From: DATJIG01 sp050260515
GTDB lineage: Bacteria > Pseudomonadota > Alphaproteobacteria > SMXQ01
Direction: 5' to 3'
Assembly (NCBI GenBank): GCA_050260515.1
Contig: JBLNCI010000029.1
Location: 1 to 64,000 of the forward strand
DNA: 64,000 nt
In this document: positions 54,505 to 64,000 of the stretch, in pieces
How positions within the stretch are numbered: the stretch's first letter is position 1
Layout of the letters: each line of letters begins with the position of its first letter
Program-made: the position numbers and the translations under genes
Notes under the pieces: model-generated
What the model was told of the DNA's origin: nothing
Database searches by the model: none
The model's input: the letters and a program-made list of their open reading frames with translations, nothing else

Positions 54505-56829
54505 GTGGAGAGGCTGAAGGCACTCGCGCGGAAATCGTCGTTTGCGATCCTAGGGTTCGCGCTGATCGGGCTCGCCGCGGCTTGGCACGGCGCGGTGGGC
54601 GCCCAGGAGCCGCCGCCACCGGCGGAGGTCGCCCAGAAGTTCAGCACGTGGACGAAGACCCTCGACGAGATTTCGCACGACCTGAACAACCTGAAGCTCG
54701 ACCCTTCGCAGCTCGAGGCGCTGTCGGATCGTGCTGTGGACATTCGGTCACAGGCGCTGGAATTCGACGACGTACTGATAAGCTTCGCTGACGAGGCGCG
54801 CGATCTGCGCGACGCGTTCAACGCCTCGGCGTCAGCGGGCGGGACCGAGACCGCGGACACCCAGGCGGAAGCGAAGGAGCTCGAGGCCAAGGTCGCCCAG
54901 ATCGAAGGCTGGGGGCGGCAGGTCGACCTCACGGTCGCGCGCTCCGATCAGTTGCTCGACAAGATCTCGACGCGGCGGCGGCAGCAGCTCGCCAAGTCGC
55001 TCGAGGAGAGGGGCCCCGTGCCCCTCAACCCGGTGGTGTGGTTGCGCGCGGCCGGACAGGTCGGCGACATGGCGCGCGTGACCGCGAGCGGCGCGGCCGA
55101 ACAGGTGGCGACGTGGGTCGATCCGGCAAGCCCGGCGAGGTCCGAAGCCGCGTCCGTCGCGGTGCTCGCGGTCGCCGCCTGGCTCGCGGGATTCGCCGCG
55201 ACGCGGCTCGTGGCGCGGCGCTCGCATCCGGTGCTCGGTCCCGTGTTCTCGGGCCCGTGGAGCGTCGCGTTCTTAGACGTCCTGCGGCCCGCGCTGCCGT
55301 GGCTCGTGTCGCTCGCGGCGGCCGGTTTCGCGTCCGACGTCAAGGACTGGGCGCCGCAGAGTCCTGCCCGCGCCGCCATTCTCGCGGTGACGTGGACGGC
55401 GATCACCGCCGCCATTGGTGTGTGGGTTCTCCGCGCCACGCTCGTCCGGCCGCGCGGCCCGTTGCCGGGAATCGCCGCCACGCCGGAGCGGAGGGCGGTG
55501 CTGTCACGCGCGTTCGGCGTGCTCATCGCGCTGCTCGCGGTGGACCTCGGCGTGCAGTCGCTGACCGACAACCTGGCAAGCCCCGACCTGTTCGCGGTCT
55601 GGACGCTCCTCTTCGTCGTCGTCGGCAGCCTGTTCGGGCGCACCGCGGCGGCGGCGATCGGACGCTCGCTCCGCGAGCAGCCGAAGCCGGACGGCAAGCT
55701 CGCGCGCTTCCTTCTGCTGGTGGTCCCCGCCGTCGTCGCCGTCGTTTCGCTGGCGGCGACCGCGGTCGGCTACGCGCAGTTGGGGCACTACGTGTTCTCG
55801 AACGCGCTGGCAACCGCTGCGGTCCTGTTCCTCGCGTGGAGCGCGCGCGGCATCGCCGCCGAAGTCCTGCAGCGCGCGTGCGACGCCGAGAGCCCCGCCG
55901 GGCACGTCCTCGCCGACCGCTTCGGCGCCGACCAGTCGGCGCTGCGGTTGGTGCAGTTCTGGCTCGGACTGATCCTCGACGTCGCGGTCCCGGCGGCCGC
56001 GCTGCTCGGACTGATGGTGGTCTGGGGCACCGGCACCGAGGACGCGATCCTGATGACCGAGCGCCTGATCGACGGCATCCGGGTCGGCAACGTGACCCTG
56101 TCGCTCGCCGATCTGGTCGCCGCGATGGTGACGTTCGTGGTCGGGGTCTGGATCACCCGGCTTTCGCAGCGCATCCTCGACCGCCGTGTATTCCCAGGGA
56201 CTCAGCTCGACCTCGGCGTCCGCAATTCGCTGCGCTCCGGGCTCGGCTACGTCGGCGTCATCATCGCCGGGGCGATCGCGATTCTCGCCCTTGGCATCAA
56301 TCTCTCGAGTCTCGCGCTCGTCGCCGGCGCCCTCTCGGTCGGCATCGGCTTCGGTCTTCAGAACATCATCAACAACTTCGTGTCCGGCCTGATCCTCCTG
56401 ATCGAACGGCCGGTGAAGGTCGGGGACTGGATCGTGGTCGGCGCCAACGAGGGCGTCGTCAACCGCATCAACGTGCGGTCGACCGAGATCATCACCGCGG
56501 CGCGCGCGACCGTCCTCATCCCGAACGCCGACTTTCTTTCGGCCTCGGTCACCAACTGGACCCACAAGGACAAGGGCGCCCGCGTCCGCCTGACCTTCAA
56601 AATCCCGGGCTCGATCGGCGCCGAGGGCGGACGCGACCTGCTGCTCGCCTGCGCGCGCGAGATCCCGAAGGTGCTGTCGTATCCGCCGCCCCGCGCGCTG
56701 CTCCAGGACATCGGCGACACCTACACCTTCGAACTCGAGGCCGACATCGCCGACGCGACGACGATGCGCGAGGTCGCGAGCGAGCTGCGCTTCGCCGTCG
56801 ACCGCGCGCTCCGGAAGGCGAAGGATTGA
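54505..56829 (+). CDS. Large MscS-family channel with N-terminal DUF3772-type domain
   Basis: The 774-residue protein starts at GTG 54505 behind GAGGGGG. It has a signal peptide (cut near GAQEP, residue 31), a helical periplasmic domain (about 40-190) resembling DUF3772, about ten membrane helices, and a C-terminal MscS core with SVGIGFGLQNIINNFVSG and the following beta domain. Osmotic safety valve is the expected role. It overlaps the next gene by four bases. The frame is open upstream to 54370, but that part is not coding-like. Confidence 0.9.
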   Translation: MERLKALARKSSFAILGFALIGLAAAWHGAVGAQEPPPPAEVAQKFSTWTKTLDEISHDLNNLKLDPSQLEALSDRAVDIRSQALEFDDVLISFADEARDLRDAFNASASAGGTETADTQAEAKELEAKVAQIEGWGRQVDLTVARSDQLLDKISTRRRQQLAKSLEERGPVPLNPVVWLRAAGQVGDMARVTASGAAEQVATWVDPASPARSEAASVAVLAVAAWLAGFAATRLVARRSHPVLGPVFSGPWSVAFLDVLRPALPWLVSLAAAGFASDVKDWAPQSPARAAILAVTWTAITAAIGVWVLRATLVRPRGPLPGIAATPERRAVLSRAFGVLIALLAVDLGVQSLTDNLASPDLFAVWTLLFVVVGSLFGRTAAAAIGRSLREQPKPDGKLARFLLLVVPAVVAVVSLAATAVGYAQLGHYVFSNALATAAVLFLAWSARGIAAEVLQRACDAESPAGHVLADRFGADQSALRLVQFWLGLILDVAVPAAALLGLMVVWGTGTEDAILMTERLIDGIRVGNVTLSLADLVAAMVTFVVGVWITRLSQRILDRRVFPGTQLDLGVRNSLRSGLGYVGVIIAGAIAILALGINLSSLALVAGALSVGIGFGLQNIINNFVSGLILLIERPVKVGDWIVVGANEGVVNRINVRSTEIITAARATVLIPNADFLSASVTNWTHKDKGARVRLTFKIPGSIGAEGGRDLLLACAREIPKVLSYPPPRALLQDIGDTYTFELEADIADATTMREVASELRFAVDRALRKAKD

Positions 56830-57281
56830 CCGCGGACGACAGCGCCGCCGCCGAAACGCGGCGTCTGATCCGCACCGCGCGGCGCGCGGTGCTCGCCACG
56901 ACGCGCGAAGGCTGGCCGTATGCGTCGCTCGTGCTGCCGGCGAGCGATGCCGAGGGGCATCCGCTGCTGCTGCTGTCCGACCTCGCCGAGCACGCGAAAA
57001 ACCTCAAGGCGGATCCGCGCTGCTCGCTGCTGTACGACGCGACCGAGGGGCTCGAAGACCCGCTGACCGGGTTCCGGGCGACGGTGATGGGCGAAGCGAG
57101 GGGGACCGAGGACACGGCGCTGCTCGAGCGCTACATCGCCCGCCAGCCCGCGGCCGCGCAGTACGCGGGGTTCGGCGATTTCCGGCTCTATCGGCTCACG
57201 ATTGCACGCGCCCACGTGGTGGCGGGCTTCGGCCGGATCCGATGGGTCCAGGCGTCCGACCTCGTCAGCGCCAGGGCGTAA
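56826..57281 (+). CDS. Pyridoxamine 5'-phosphate oxidase-fold protein, short HugZ-like
   Basis: The 151-residue protein starts at TTG 56826, which overlaps the MscS stop as TTGA. It has the split-barrel flavin or haem-binding fold with RRAVLATTREGWPYASLVLP near the N terminus, then HAKNLKADPRCSLLYD. It resembles the N-terminal half of HugZ-type haem-degrading proteins, but it lacks the DUF2470 half, so haem oxygenase activity is uncertain. Translation coupling to the channel gene is evident. Confidence 0.8.
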   Translation: MTADDSAAAETRRLIRTARRAVLATTREGWPYASLVLPASDAEGHPLLLLSDLAEHAKNLKADPRCSLLYDATEGLEDPLTGFRATVMGEARGTEDTALLERYIARQPAAAQYAGFGDFRLYRLTIARAHVVAGFGRIRWVQASDLVSARA

Positions 57282-57296
57282 GCACCCGGCCCTCGC

Positions 57297-57477
57297 TGTC
57301 CCACGGCATCCCCGCGGCGGCGCCCGTGTGGGACACCACCCGACCCTGAAATCCCCAGTCATTTCAGCCCATTGCCGGAAAATTCGGCGTGCTGTCCCAC
57401 TGTCCCACTGCGGCGATTTGGGACACCTGGGACAGTGGGACACTTTTCAACAGGGCACTTTGGGAGGGCACTTTGGG
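57297..57477. repeat. Intergenic cluster of TGTCCCA/TGGGACA repeats
   Basis: Seven heptamers occur: TGTCCCA at 57297, 57393 and 57401, and TGGGACA at 57329, 57419, 57428 and 57436. TGTCCCACTGTCCCA (57393-57407) is a perfect 15-bp inverted partner of TGGGACAGTGGGACA (57428-57442). Two copies of GGGCACTTTGGG (57453 and 57466, period 13) follow. I do not recognise a known element. It lies 100 bases before the DUF1059 gene. Confidence 0.8.
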
Positions 57478-57576
57478 CGACGTTCTCCACAGCTCCCTGA
57501 CGGCGCCGGCAGATGCTGCTTGCGGCTCCGGAGCCCCGGACCGACGGTTCCCCGGTGGCAACGAAGGAGGCCGATC

Positions 57577-57780
57577 ATGGGCCGCAAGTACATCGATTGC
57601 CGGGATTACCCGAGCCAGTCCGGGTGCACCGTCGCGATCTCCGCCGACAGCGAGGGCGAGCTGCTGGAAGCCGCCGTCCAGCACGCGGTGAAAGTGCACG
57701 GCCATGAGGACACCGCCGCCTTCCGCGAGCAACTGCGGCAGGCGATGAAGGACGGAATGCCGGCCGAAGCGCACGCGTAG
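57577..57780 (+). CDS. DUF1059 family small protein
   Basis: The 67-residue protein fits DUF1059: KYIDCRDYPSQSGCTVAISADSE at the start (two Cys) and a His-rich helix HAVKVHGHED. Similar proteins are widespread, and their role is unknown. AAGGAGG lies upstream of ATG 57577. It is probably a separate unit behind the repeat cluster. Confidence 0.8.
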   Translation: MGRKYIDCRDYPSQSGCTVAISADSEGELLEAAVQHAVKVHGHEDTAAFREQLRQAMKDGMPAEAHA

Positions 57781-57929
57781 CGCCGCCGCATCACCGATTT
57801 CCGAAGCGCTCGCGCATCGGGCGAGCGCCCCGGCAATTGCGCGCCTCCCCCCTCTCGCGTCCCGCCGTCGCTTTCACTAGAGTACGCGCCGTCCGGGCCC
57901 CTCGCGGCCCGTGTCGACAGGGGGATTCG

Positions 57930-59030
57930 ATGCTTCGTCGCCTGACGCTCACCGGTCTCGCGCTCGCCGCGGCGCTGGCCCTCGCCGTCCCGGCGGTCGC
58001 CCAGGAGAAGATCGTCAACGTCTACAACTGGAACGACTACATCGCGAAGGACACCATCGCGAAGTTCACCGCGGCGACCGGCATCAAGGTGAACTACGAC
58101 GTCTACGACGGGAACGAGATCCTCGAGGCCAAGCTGCTCGCCGGCAAGTCGGGCTACGACGTCGTGTTCCCGTCGACGTCGCCGTTCTTCGCCAAGCAGG
58201 TGAAGGCGGGCATCTACCAGGCGCTCGACCGCGGCAAGATCCCCAATGCGGCGAACCTCGATCCCGCCGTGCTCGGCGAAGTCGCCAAGTACGACGCCGG
58301 CAACGCCCACGGCCTGCCCTATCTGATGGCCGGCACCGGTGTCGGCTACAACGTGAAGAAAGTCAGGGAGCTGATGCCCGACGCGCCGATCGGCAGCCTG
58401 GCGATGGTGTTCGACCCCAAGGTCCTGCAGAAAATGAAGGCCTGCGGCGTCACCGTGCTCGACTCGCCCGAGGAGGTGTTCAGCGCGGCCCTCGCCTACC
58501 TCGGCAAGGATCCGACGAGCCAGAGCGACTCCGATCTCAAGGCGGCGACCGACGTCGTCCTGAAAGCACGGCCGTCCTACAAGTACATTCACTCGTCCGC
58601 CTACATCAACGACCTCGCCAACGCCAACACCTGCGTCGCGCTCGGCTATGCCGGCGATCTCGTGCAGTCGCGCGCGCGGGCGAAGGACGCCGGCCGCGGT
58701 GTCGAGATCGGCATTTTCCTCCCCAAGGAAGGCGCCGCCTTCAACATCGACGTGGCGGCGATCCCCAAGGACGCGCCCAATGCCGATGCCGCGCACCAGT
58801 TCATCAACTTCCTGTTGAAGCCGGAGATCATGGCCGCGATCACCGACGAGACCGGCTACGCCAACGCAGTGAAGCCCGCCGACGCTCTCGTGCGCGCCGA
58901 CCTGCGCTCGGATCCGGTGGTCTACCCGCCGGCCGACGTGCGCGCGAAGCTCTACACGATCCCGCCGGCCGAACAGGCGTTCGAACGCGCCCGGACCCGC
59001 GCCTGGACCCGCATCAAGACGCGTTACTGA
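57930..59030 (+). CDS. potF: Polyamine ABC transporter substrate-binding protein (PotF/PotD type)
   Basis: The 366-residue periplasmic protein has a signal peptide (cut near VAQEK, residue 25) followed by IVNVYNWNDYIAKDT, a hallmark of putrescine/spermidine receptors. It heads a four-gene importer: binding protein, ATPase, and two permeases with 4-base gaps or overlaps. The gene name reflects the PotFGHI arrangement; the ligand specificity (putrescine or spermidine) is not determined. Confidence 0.88.
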   Translation: MLRRLTLTGLALAAALALAVPAVAQEKIVNVYNWNDYIAKDTIAKFTAATGIKVNYDVYDGNEILEAKLLAGKSGYDVVFPSTSPFFAKQVKAGIYQALDRGKIPNAANLDPAVLGEVAKYDAGNAHGLPYLMAGTGVGYNVKKVRELMPDAPIGSLAMVFDPKVLQKMKACGVTVLDSPEEVFSAALAYLGKDPTSQSDSDLKAATDVVLKARPSYKYIHSSAYINDLANANTCVALGYAGDLVQSRARAKDAGRGVEIGIFLPKEGAAFNIDVAAIPKDAPNADAAHQFINFLLKPEIMAAITDETGYANAVKPADALVRADLRSDPVVYPPADVRAKLYTIPPAEQAFERARTRAWTRIKTRY

Positions 59031-59034
59031 CGAC

Positions 59035-60134
<1,100 letters not shown>

Positions 60135-60138
<4 letters not shown>

Positions 60139-61034
60139 CGCCGCGTTCCGGAAACGGGCGCAGGCGCGCGGCGCTCGCCGTGGCCGCGCTCCCGCTCCTC
60201 TGGCTGATCGTCTTCTTCGCGGCGCCGTTCGCGATCGTCTTGAAGATCAGCCTCGCCGAGGCGGTCGTTGGCCAGCCGCCATACTCGCCCCTGATCTCGG
60301 CCGCCGCCGACGGCTGGCATCTGCTGGTCAGCGCGGCGAACTACCTGCTGTTCACCGACGATCCGCTCTACCTCGCCGCCTACCTCAACTCGTTGCTGGT
60401 GGCCGCGGTCTCGACCGTCGCGTGCCTGCTGATCGGCTACCCGATGGCCTACGCCATCGCCCGCGCGCCGGAGTCGTGGCGAAACCCGCTGCTGATGCTC
60501 GTCATCCTGCCGTTCTGGACGTCGTTCCTGATCCGCGTCTACGCGTGGATGGGAATCCTGTCGACCAACGGCCTCCTCAACAACGCGCTGCTCGCGCTCG
60601 GCGTCATCGACGAGCCGCTGGCGCTGATGAACACGAATTTCGCGGTCTACCTCGGCATCGTCTACTCGTACCTGCCGTTCATGGTGCTGCCGCTCTACGC
60701 GACGCTGTCGCGGATGGACCTGACGCTGCTCGAGGCCGCGGCCGATCTCGGCTGTCCGCCGTGGCGCGCGTTCTGGCGCATCACCGTGCCGCTGTCGTGG
60801 CCCGGCATCGCCGCCGGATCGCTGCTGGTCTTCATCCCCGCCACCGGCGAATTCGTCATCCCCGACCTGCTCGGCGGTCCCGATTCGCTGATGATCGGCA
60901 AGGTGCTGTGGACCGAGTTCTTCTCCAACCGCGACTGGCCGGTCGCCTCGGCGCTGGCGACCGTGCTGCTGGTGGTGCTGGTCGGTCCGATGGTGATCCT
61001 GCAGGCGCTCGAGCGCCGGGCGGAGCCGAAATGA
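60135..61034 (+). CDS. potH: Polyamine ABC transporter permease 1
   Basis: The 299-residue inner-membrane protein has about six helices and the coupling loop EAAADLGCPPWRAFWRITVPLS. Its start overlaps the ATPase stop by four bases and its stop overlaps the next permease start by four bases, so the unit is translationally coupled. Confidence 0.92.
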
Positions 61035-61831
61035 CGCGCCGTTCGCCCGCGCTGTTCGTCGCCCTCGGCTTCGGCTACGCGTTCCTCTACGCGCCCATCG
61101 TCCTGCTGGTGATCTATTCGTTCAACAGCTCACGGCTGGTCACGGTGTGGGCCGGCTTCTCCCCGCGCTGGTACGGCGAACTGTTCCACAACGCGCAGAT
61201 CCTCGAGGCGGCGTGGCTGAGCGTCAGGGTCGCCGCCGCGACGGCGACGCTGGCGACCATCATCGGCACGCTCGCGGCCCTTGCACTCGCCCGCGCGACG
61301 CGCTTCCCCGGACGCGCCGCCCTCGTCGCGCTCCTCGCCGCGCCTCTGGTGATGCCCGAGGTCATCCTCGGCCTGGCCCTGCTGCTGCTGTTCGTGGCAC
61401 TGGAGACGACGATCGGTTGGCCGTCGCGGGGCGCCGGCACCATCGTCATCGCCCATGTGACGTTCAGCGTCGCCTTCGTCGCTGTCGTCGTGCGCGCGAA
61501 GCTCGCCGACATCGACCGGTCGCTGGAGGAGGCCGCGGCCGATCTCGGCGCGCCGCCGGCGACGGTGTTCTTCCGCATCACCGCGCCCCTGATCGCGCCC
61601 GCGTTGGCGGCGGGCTGGCTGCTGTCGTTCACGCTGTCGCTCGACGACCTCGTCATCGCGAGCTTCGTGTCGGGCCCCGGCGCCTCGACGCTGCCGATGG
61701 TGGTCTATTCGAGCGTCCGGCTCGGCGTCAGCCCGCAGATCAACGCGCTCGCGACGCTCATGGTGCTGGCGGTCGCGGTCACCGTCGGTGGCGCCGGATG
61801 GCTCCTCGGCCGGCGCGACCGCTCCGCCTGA
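61031..61831 (+). CDS. potI: Polyamine ABC transporter permease 2
   Basis: The 266-residue inner-membrane protein has about six helices and the coupling loop EAAADLGAPPATVFFRITAPLI. It completes the importer encoded from 57930. It is convergent with the Ldh-family gene, with only 3 bases between the stops. Confidence 0.92.
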   Translation: MTRRSPALFVALGFGYAFLYAPIVLLVIYSFNSSRLVTVWAGFSPRWYGELFHNAQILEAAWLSVRVAAATATLATIIGTLAALALARATRFPGRAALVALLAAPLVMPEVILGLALLLLFVALETTIGWPSRGAGTIVIAHVTFSVAFVAVVVRAKLADIDRSLEEAAADLGAPPATVFFRITAPLIAPALAAGWLLSFTLSLDDLVIASFVSGPGASTLPMVVYSSVRLGVSPQINALATLMVLAVAVTVGGAGWLLGRRDRSA

Positions 61832-61834
61832 CCG

Positions 61835-62860
61835 TCACCGCGCCGGCGGCAACGTGATTCCCAGCGACGCCGCGATCGCCGACAGTTCGCGCCAGGTCTT
61901 CGCGCTCACCGGAACACCGTCTTTCCGCTGGCGTGCGGCCGTGCGGCCGCCGCGCTCGCCGGGCAGCAAGATCTCGTCGACGCCGTCGAGGCGCGGGGAA
62001 CTCTTGATCGAGTCGCCCAGGGCGCGGACATCGGCGACGAAGTCGGCCACCGGCCGGAACTTCGCCACGTCGATCGCAATCACCATGGCGTTCTGCTGTC
62101 GCCGGCTCTTGAGATCGAGGTTCGCGCCGAGGACGGCGGTCAGGAACTCGAACATCAGCGACAGGCCGGAGCCCTTCGGCCCGCCCAGCGCGAGCATGAT
62201 CGCGGCGTTCGCCGCGTCGGTCGTGGGGTTGCCCTGGTCGTCGAGCGCCCACCCTTCGGGCAGCGGCTTGCCTTCCGCGAGCGCCTGACGCACGCGGCCG
62301 CTGGCCGCGATCGCGGTCGCCATGTCGAGGACGATCGGCCCGCGCTCTCCCCCCGGCACCCCGATCGCGATCGGCGAGGTCGCCACGGTCGGTACGCGGG
62401 CGCCGTGATAGGCCATGTTGGCCATGCCGACGGCAATCACGATCGCCGCGTAGCCGCGCGACGCCGCCCACTCGGCATATCGGCCGACGGCACCGGTGTG
62501 CGTGGTCTGGCGCACCAGTCCGACCGCGATGCCGGTGCGCCCGGCGAGCGCGACCGCCTCCGCGATCGCCTGCATCATCGACACCGCGCCGGCGGCATAG
62601 CCGCAGTCGAGGCGGAAGGCAGCGGGCGCGAGCGGCTCGAGCTTGGGTCGCGCGTCGGCCACGAAGCGGCCACGCTCGATCGCGGCGAGATAGGACGGGA
62701 TGCGGCTCACGCCGTGGGACGAGACCCCGCGCAGGTCGGCCCAGACCAGGACGTCGGCGACGGTCTCCGCATCCTCGGCGCGCATTCCCTTGGCGCGGAA
62801 TACGTCGGAGACGAAGCGACGGAGATCCTGCTCCGAAATCCTGACTCCCGTGCCGGCCAT
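61835..62860 (-). CDS. Ldh/MDH2-family NAD(P)-dependent dehydrogenase
   Basis: The 341-residue protein belongs to the malate/L-lactate/ureidoglycolate dehydrogenase group, a non-Rossmann fold, with HGVSRIPSYL near residue 50, then TTHTGAVGRYAEWAASRGY and GERGPIVLDMATA. Members act on malate, lactate, ureidoglycolate, sulfolactate or 2,3-diketogulonate; the substrate here is open. GGGAGG precedes ATG 62860. The TctC-family gene at 62949 lies upstream in the same direction, separated by 88 bases, suggesting a shared hydroxycarboxylate substrate. Confidence 0.87.
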   Translation of the reverse strand: MAGTGVRISEQDLRRFVSDVFRAKGMRAEDAETVADVLVWADLRGVSSHGVSRIPSYLAAIERGRFVADARPKLEPLAPAAFRLDCGYAAGAVSMMQAIAEAVALAGRTGIAVGLVRQTTHTGAVGRYAEWAASRGYAAIVIAVGMANMAYHGARVPTVATSPIAIGVPGGERGPIVLDMATAIAASGRVRQALAEGKPLPEGWALDDQGNPTTDAANAAIMLALGGPKGSGLSLMFEFLTAVLGANLDLKSRRQQNAMVIAIDVAKFRPVADFVADVRALGDSIKSSPRLDGVDEILLPGERGGRTAARQRKDGVPVSAKTWRELSAIAASLGITLPPAR

Positions 62861-62948
62861 GTCGCCTCCCCCAATGAGCGCTGCCGTTCTAGCCCATCGC
62901 GGCCCGGGTTGGGTAGACTGGCGCCGAGAGCGGCCCACAAACGCCCCG

Positions 62949-63983
62949 TCACTCCTGCTTGTTGGGATTCTCCGTTGCGGCGGCCGCCTTGCGGACGATG
63001 TCCTCGGGCATCGCGAACAGGTGCTTGATCATCGTCTCCAGGCGTTCGCCGGGGACCATCGAGATCTCCAGGTTCATGGCCTTCGCGGAGGCGACGAATT
63101 GCGGATCGCTCATGCTGGCGACGAACGCCTTGCGCAGCGCGTCGAGCCGCTCGGGCGGCACCTCCGGCGGGGTCAGCAGCGGCCGCCCCATCAATTGCGG
63201 CGACAGCAGGATGTCGAGGATCTGGCGCTGCTCGTCGGTCGTGGCGAAATCCGTCACCAGCGGCACGTCGGGCAGATCCGGGTGCTTCTCCAGCGCCATC
63301 TGCAGCAGCAGCACGATCTTCTTGTCGGCGACCCACTCCGATTTGGTGCTGATGATGGTGGACCACGACCAGCCGCAGCGCCCCGCCACCTCGCCGCGCT
63401 CGATCGCGAGATCCATGTCGTTGCCGCTGTGATACCCCGTCACCAGCTTCATCCTGGTGCCGAACACGTTGTTGAGCAGGTTGGTGTAGACGTCGGTGTC
63501 GCCGCCCGGTCCGAGTCCGCTCATCGGGATCGGGATCGTCCGCAGGTCCTCGAACGTCTTCACCGGCGCCGTGTGCCACACCGCGCACACGCTCTTCTCG
63601 TCGTTCATGCTGCCGATCCAGCCGAACCTGGTCGGATCGAAACGGATGTTCTTCTTCTCGAACAGCGCCGCCGTCGACACCGCGGCGCGGTGAATCAGCG
63701 CGAACACCGAGCCGTCGCGCGGCTGCACGTTGTACATGTTGTTGGCGGCGACCAGTCCGCCCGCGCCCTGCATGTGCTGGACGATGATCTTCGGATTGCC
63801 CGGGATGTAGCGCTGCATGTACGGCACGATGGCGTTCACGTAGGTGCCGTAGCCGCCGCCCTCGCCGGCGCTCATCACCAGCTTCACGGTCCTGCCTTTG
63901 TAGAATTCCTCCGGCGTTTCCGCCCGAGCATGAGCCGCGGTCATGGCGATCGCCGCCGCGGCGAGCAACAGTCGCCTCCTCAT
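62949..63983 (-). CDS. TctC-family (Bug) solute-binding protein
   Basis: The 344-residue periplasmic protein has a signal peptide (cut near ARAET, residue 21) and the family layout with FYKGRTVKLVMSAGEGGGY, then GPGGDTDVYTNLLNN. It is the third such orphan receptor of the window and lies upstream of the Ldh-family gene. The extreme C terminus ends NKQE. Its operon may continue beyond the window edge. Confidence 0.86.
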   Translation of the reverse strand: MRRRLLLAAAAIAMTAAHARAETPEEFYKGRTVKLVMSAGEGGGYGTYVNAIVPYMQRYIPGNPKIIVQHMQGAGGLVAANNMYNVQPRDGSVFALIHRAAVSTAALFEKKNIRFDPTRFGWIGSMNDEKSVCAVWHTAPVKTFEDLRTIPIPMSGLGPGGDTDVYTNLLNNVFGTRMKLVTGYHSGNDMDLAIERGEVAGRCGWSWSTIISTKSEWVADKKIVLLLQMALEKHPDLPDVPLVTDFATTDEQRQILDILLSPQLMGRPLLTPPEVPPERLDALRKAFVASMSDPQFVASAKAMNLEISMVPGERLETMIKHLFAMPEDIVRKAAAATENPNKQE

Positions 63984-64000
63984 GCGCGCCTCCCCAGGCA

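Overview
The window is high-GC DNA (about two thirds G+C by eye) packed with short-spaced and overlapping operons. The argD-argF-hslO order, an Atm1-type ABC exporter, RecX, an MctP/DUF3311 symporter pair, sorAB-type sulfite oxidase genes and many orphan TctC and NMT1-type binding proteins point to an alphaproteobacterium, probably of the Hyphomicrobiales or a neighbouring order. I see no rRNA, tRNA, CRISPR array, prophage or intact insertion sequence, so this looks like chromosome.

Layout. 1-620 is non-coding and holds a REP-like palindrome and a terminator. 0.6-6.4 kb holds a lipoprotein gene, the arginine operon with Hsp33, a second lipoprotein and an ABC-2 permease. 6.4-17.8 kb is mostly housekeeping and membrane functions: recX, a large MscS channel, a TPR/glycosyltransferase protein, a CMD-family protein, a CBS protein, the DUF3311/MctP pair, an Atm1-like exporter, an EamA transporter and a lipoprotein. 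17.8-25.7 kb is catabolic: sorAB, an operon pairing a lone molybdenum hydroxylase large subunit with a binding protein that lacks a signal peptide, a divergent UbiD-family decarboxylase, and an orphan TctC protein. An AsmA-family protein follows.

27.9-38.6 kb is the most coherent unit. It has an M24-family protein with E1-alpha, E1-beta and E2 of a 2-oxoacid dehydrogenase, then an ABC importer, a 3-hydroxyisobutyrate-dehydrogenase-type enzyme, a LacI-family regulator and a second binding protein. The same 14-bp palindrome TGCAAACGATTGCA lies in front of both transcription units. I infer that it is the operator of the local LacI protein and that the whole block is one substrate-induced uptake and oxidation regulon. 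Its substrate is not evident from sequence.

38.7-48.7 kb holds two tandem TPR proteins (one apparently started from CTG), rubredoxin and rubrerythrin divergent from oxyR, a remnant of an efflux adaptor, another TctC protein, a cold-shock protein, a hybrid histidine kinase and formate-tetrahydrofolate ligase. 48.9-54.2 kb has a 1305-residue secreted RTX/cadherin-like repeat protein, with exact 303-bp and 420-bp internal periods, convergent with a sulfatase-fold enzyme that carries Thr where sulfatases carry Cys or Ser. 54.5-64 kb holds a second large MscS channel coupled to a flavin-reductase-fold protein, a small DUF1059 protein behind an intergenic region rich in TGTCCCA repeats, a complete PotFGHI-type polyamine importer, an Ldh-family dehydrogenase and a third TctC protein.
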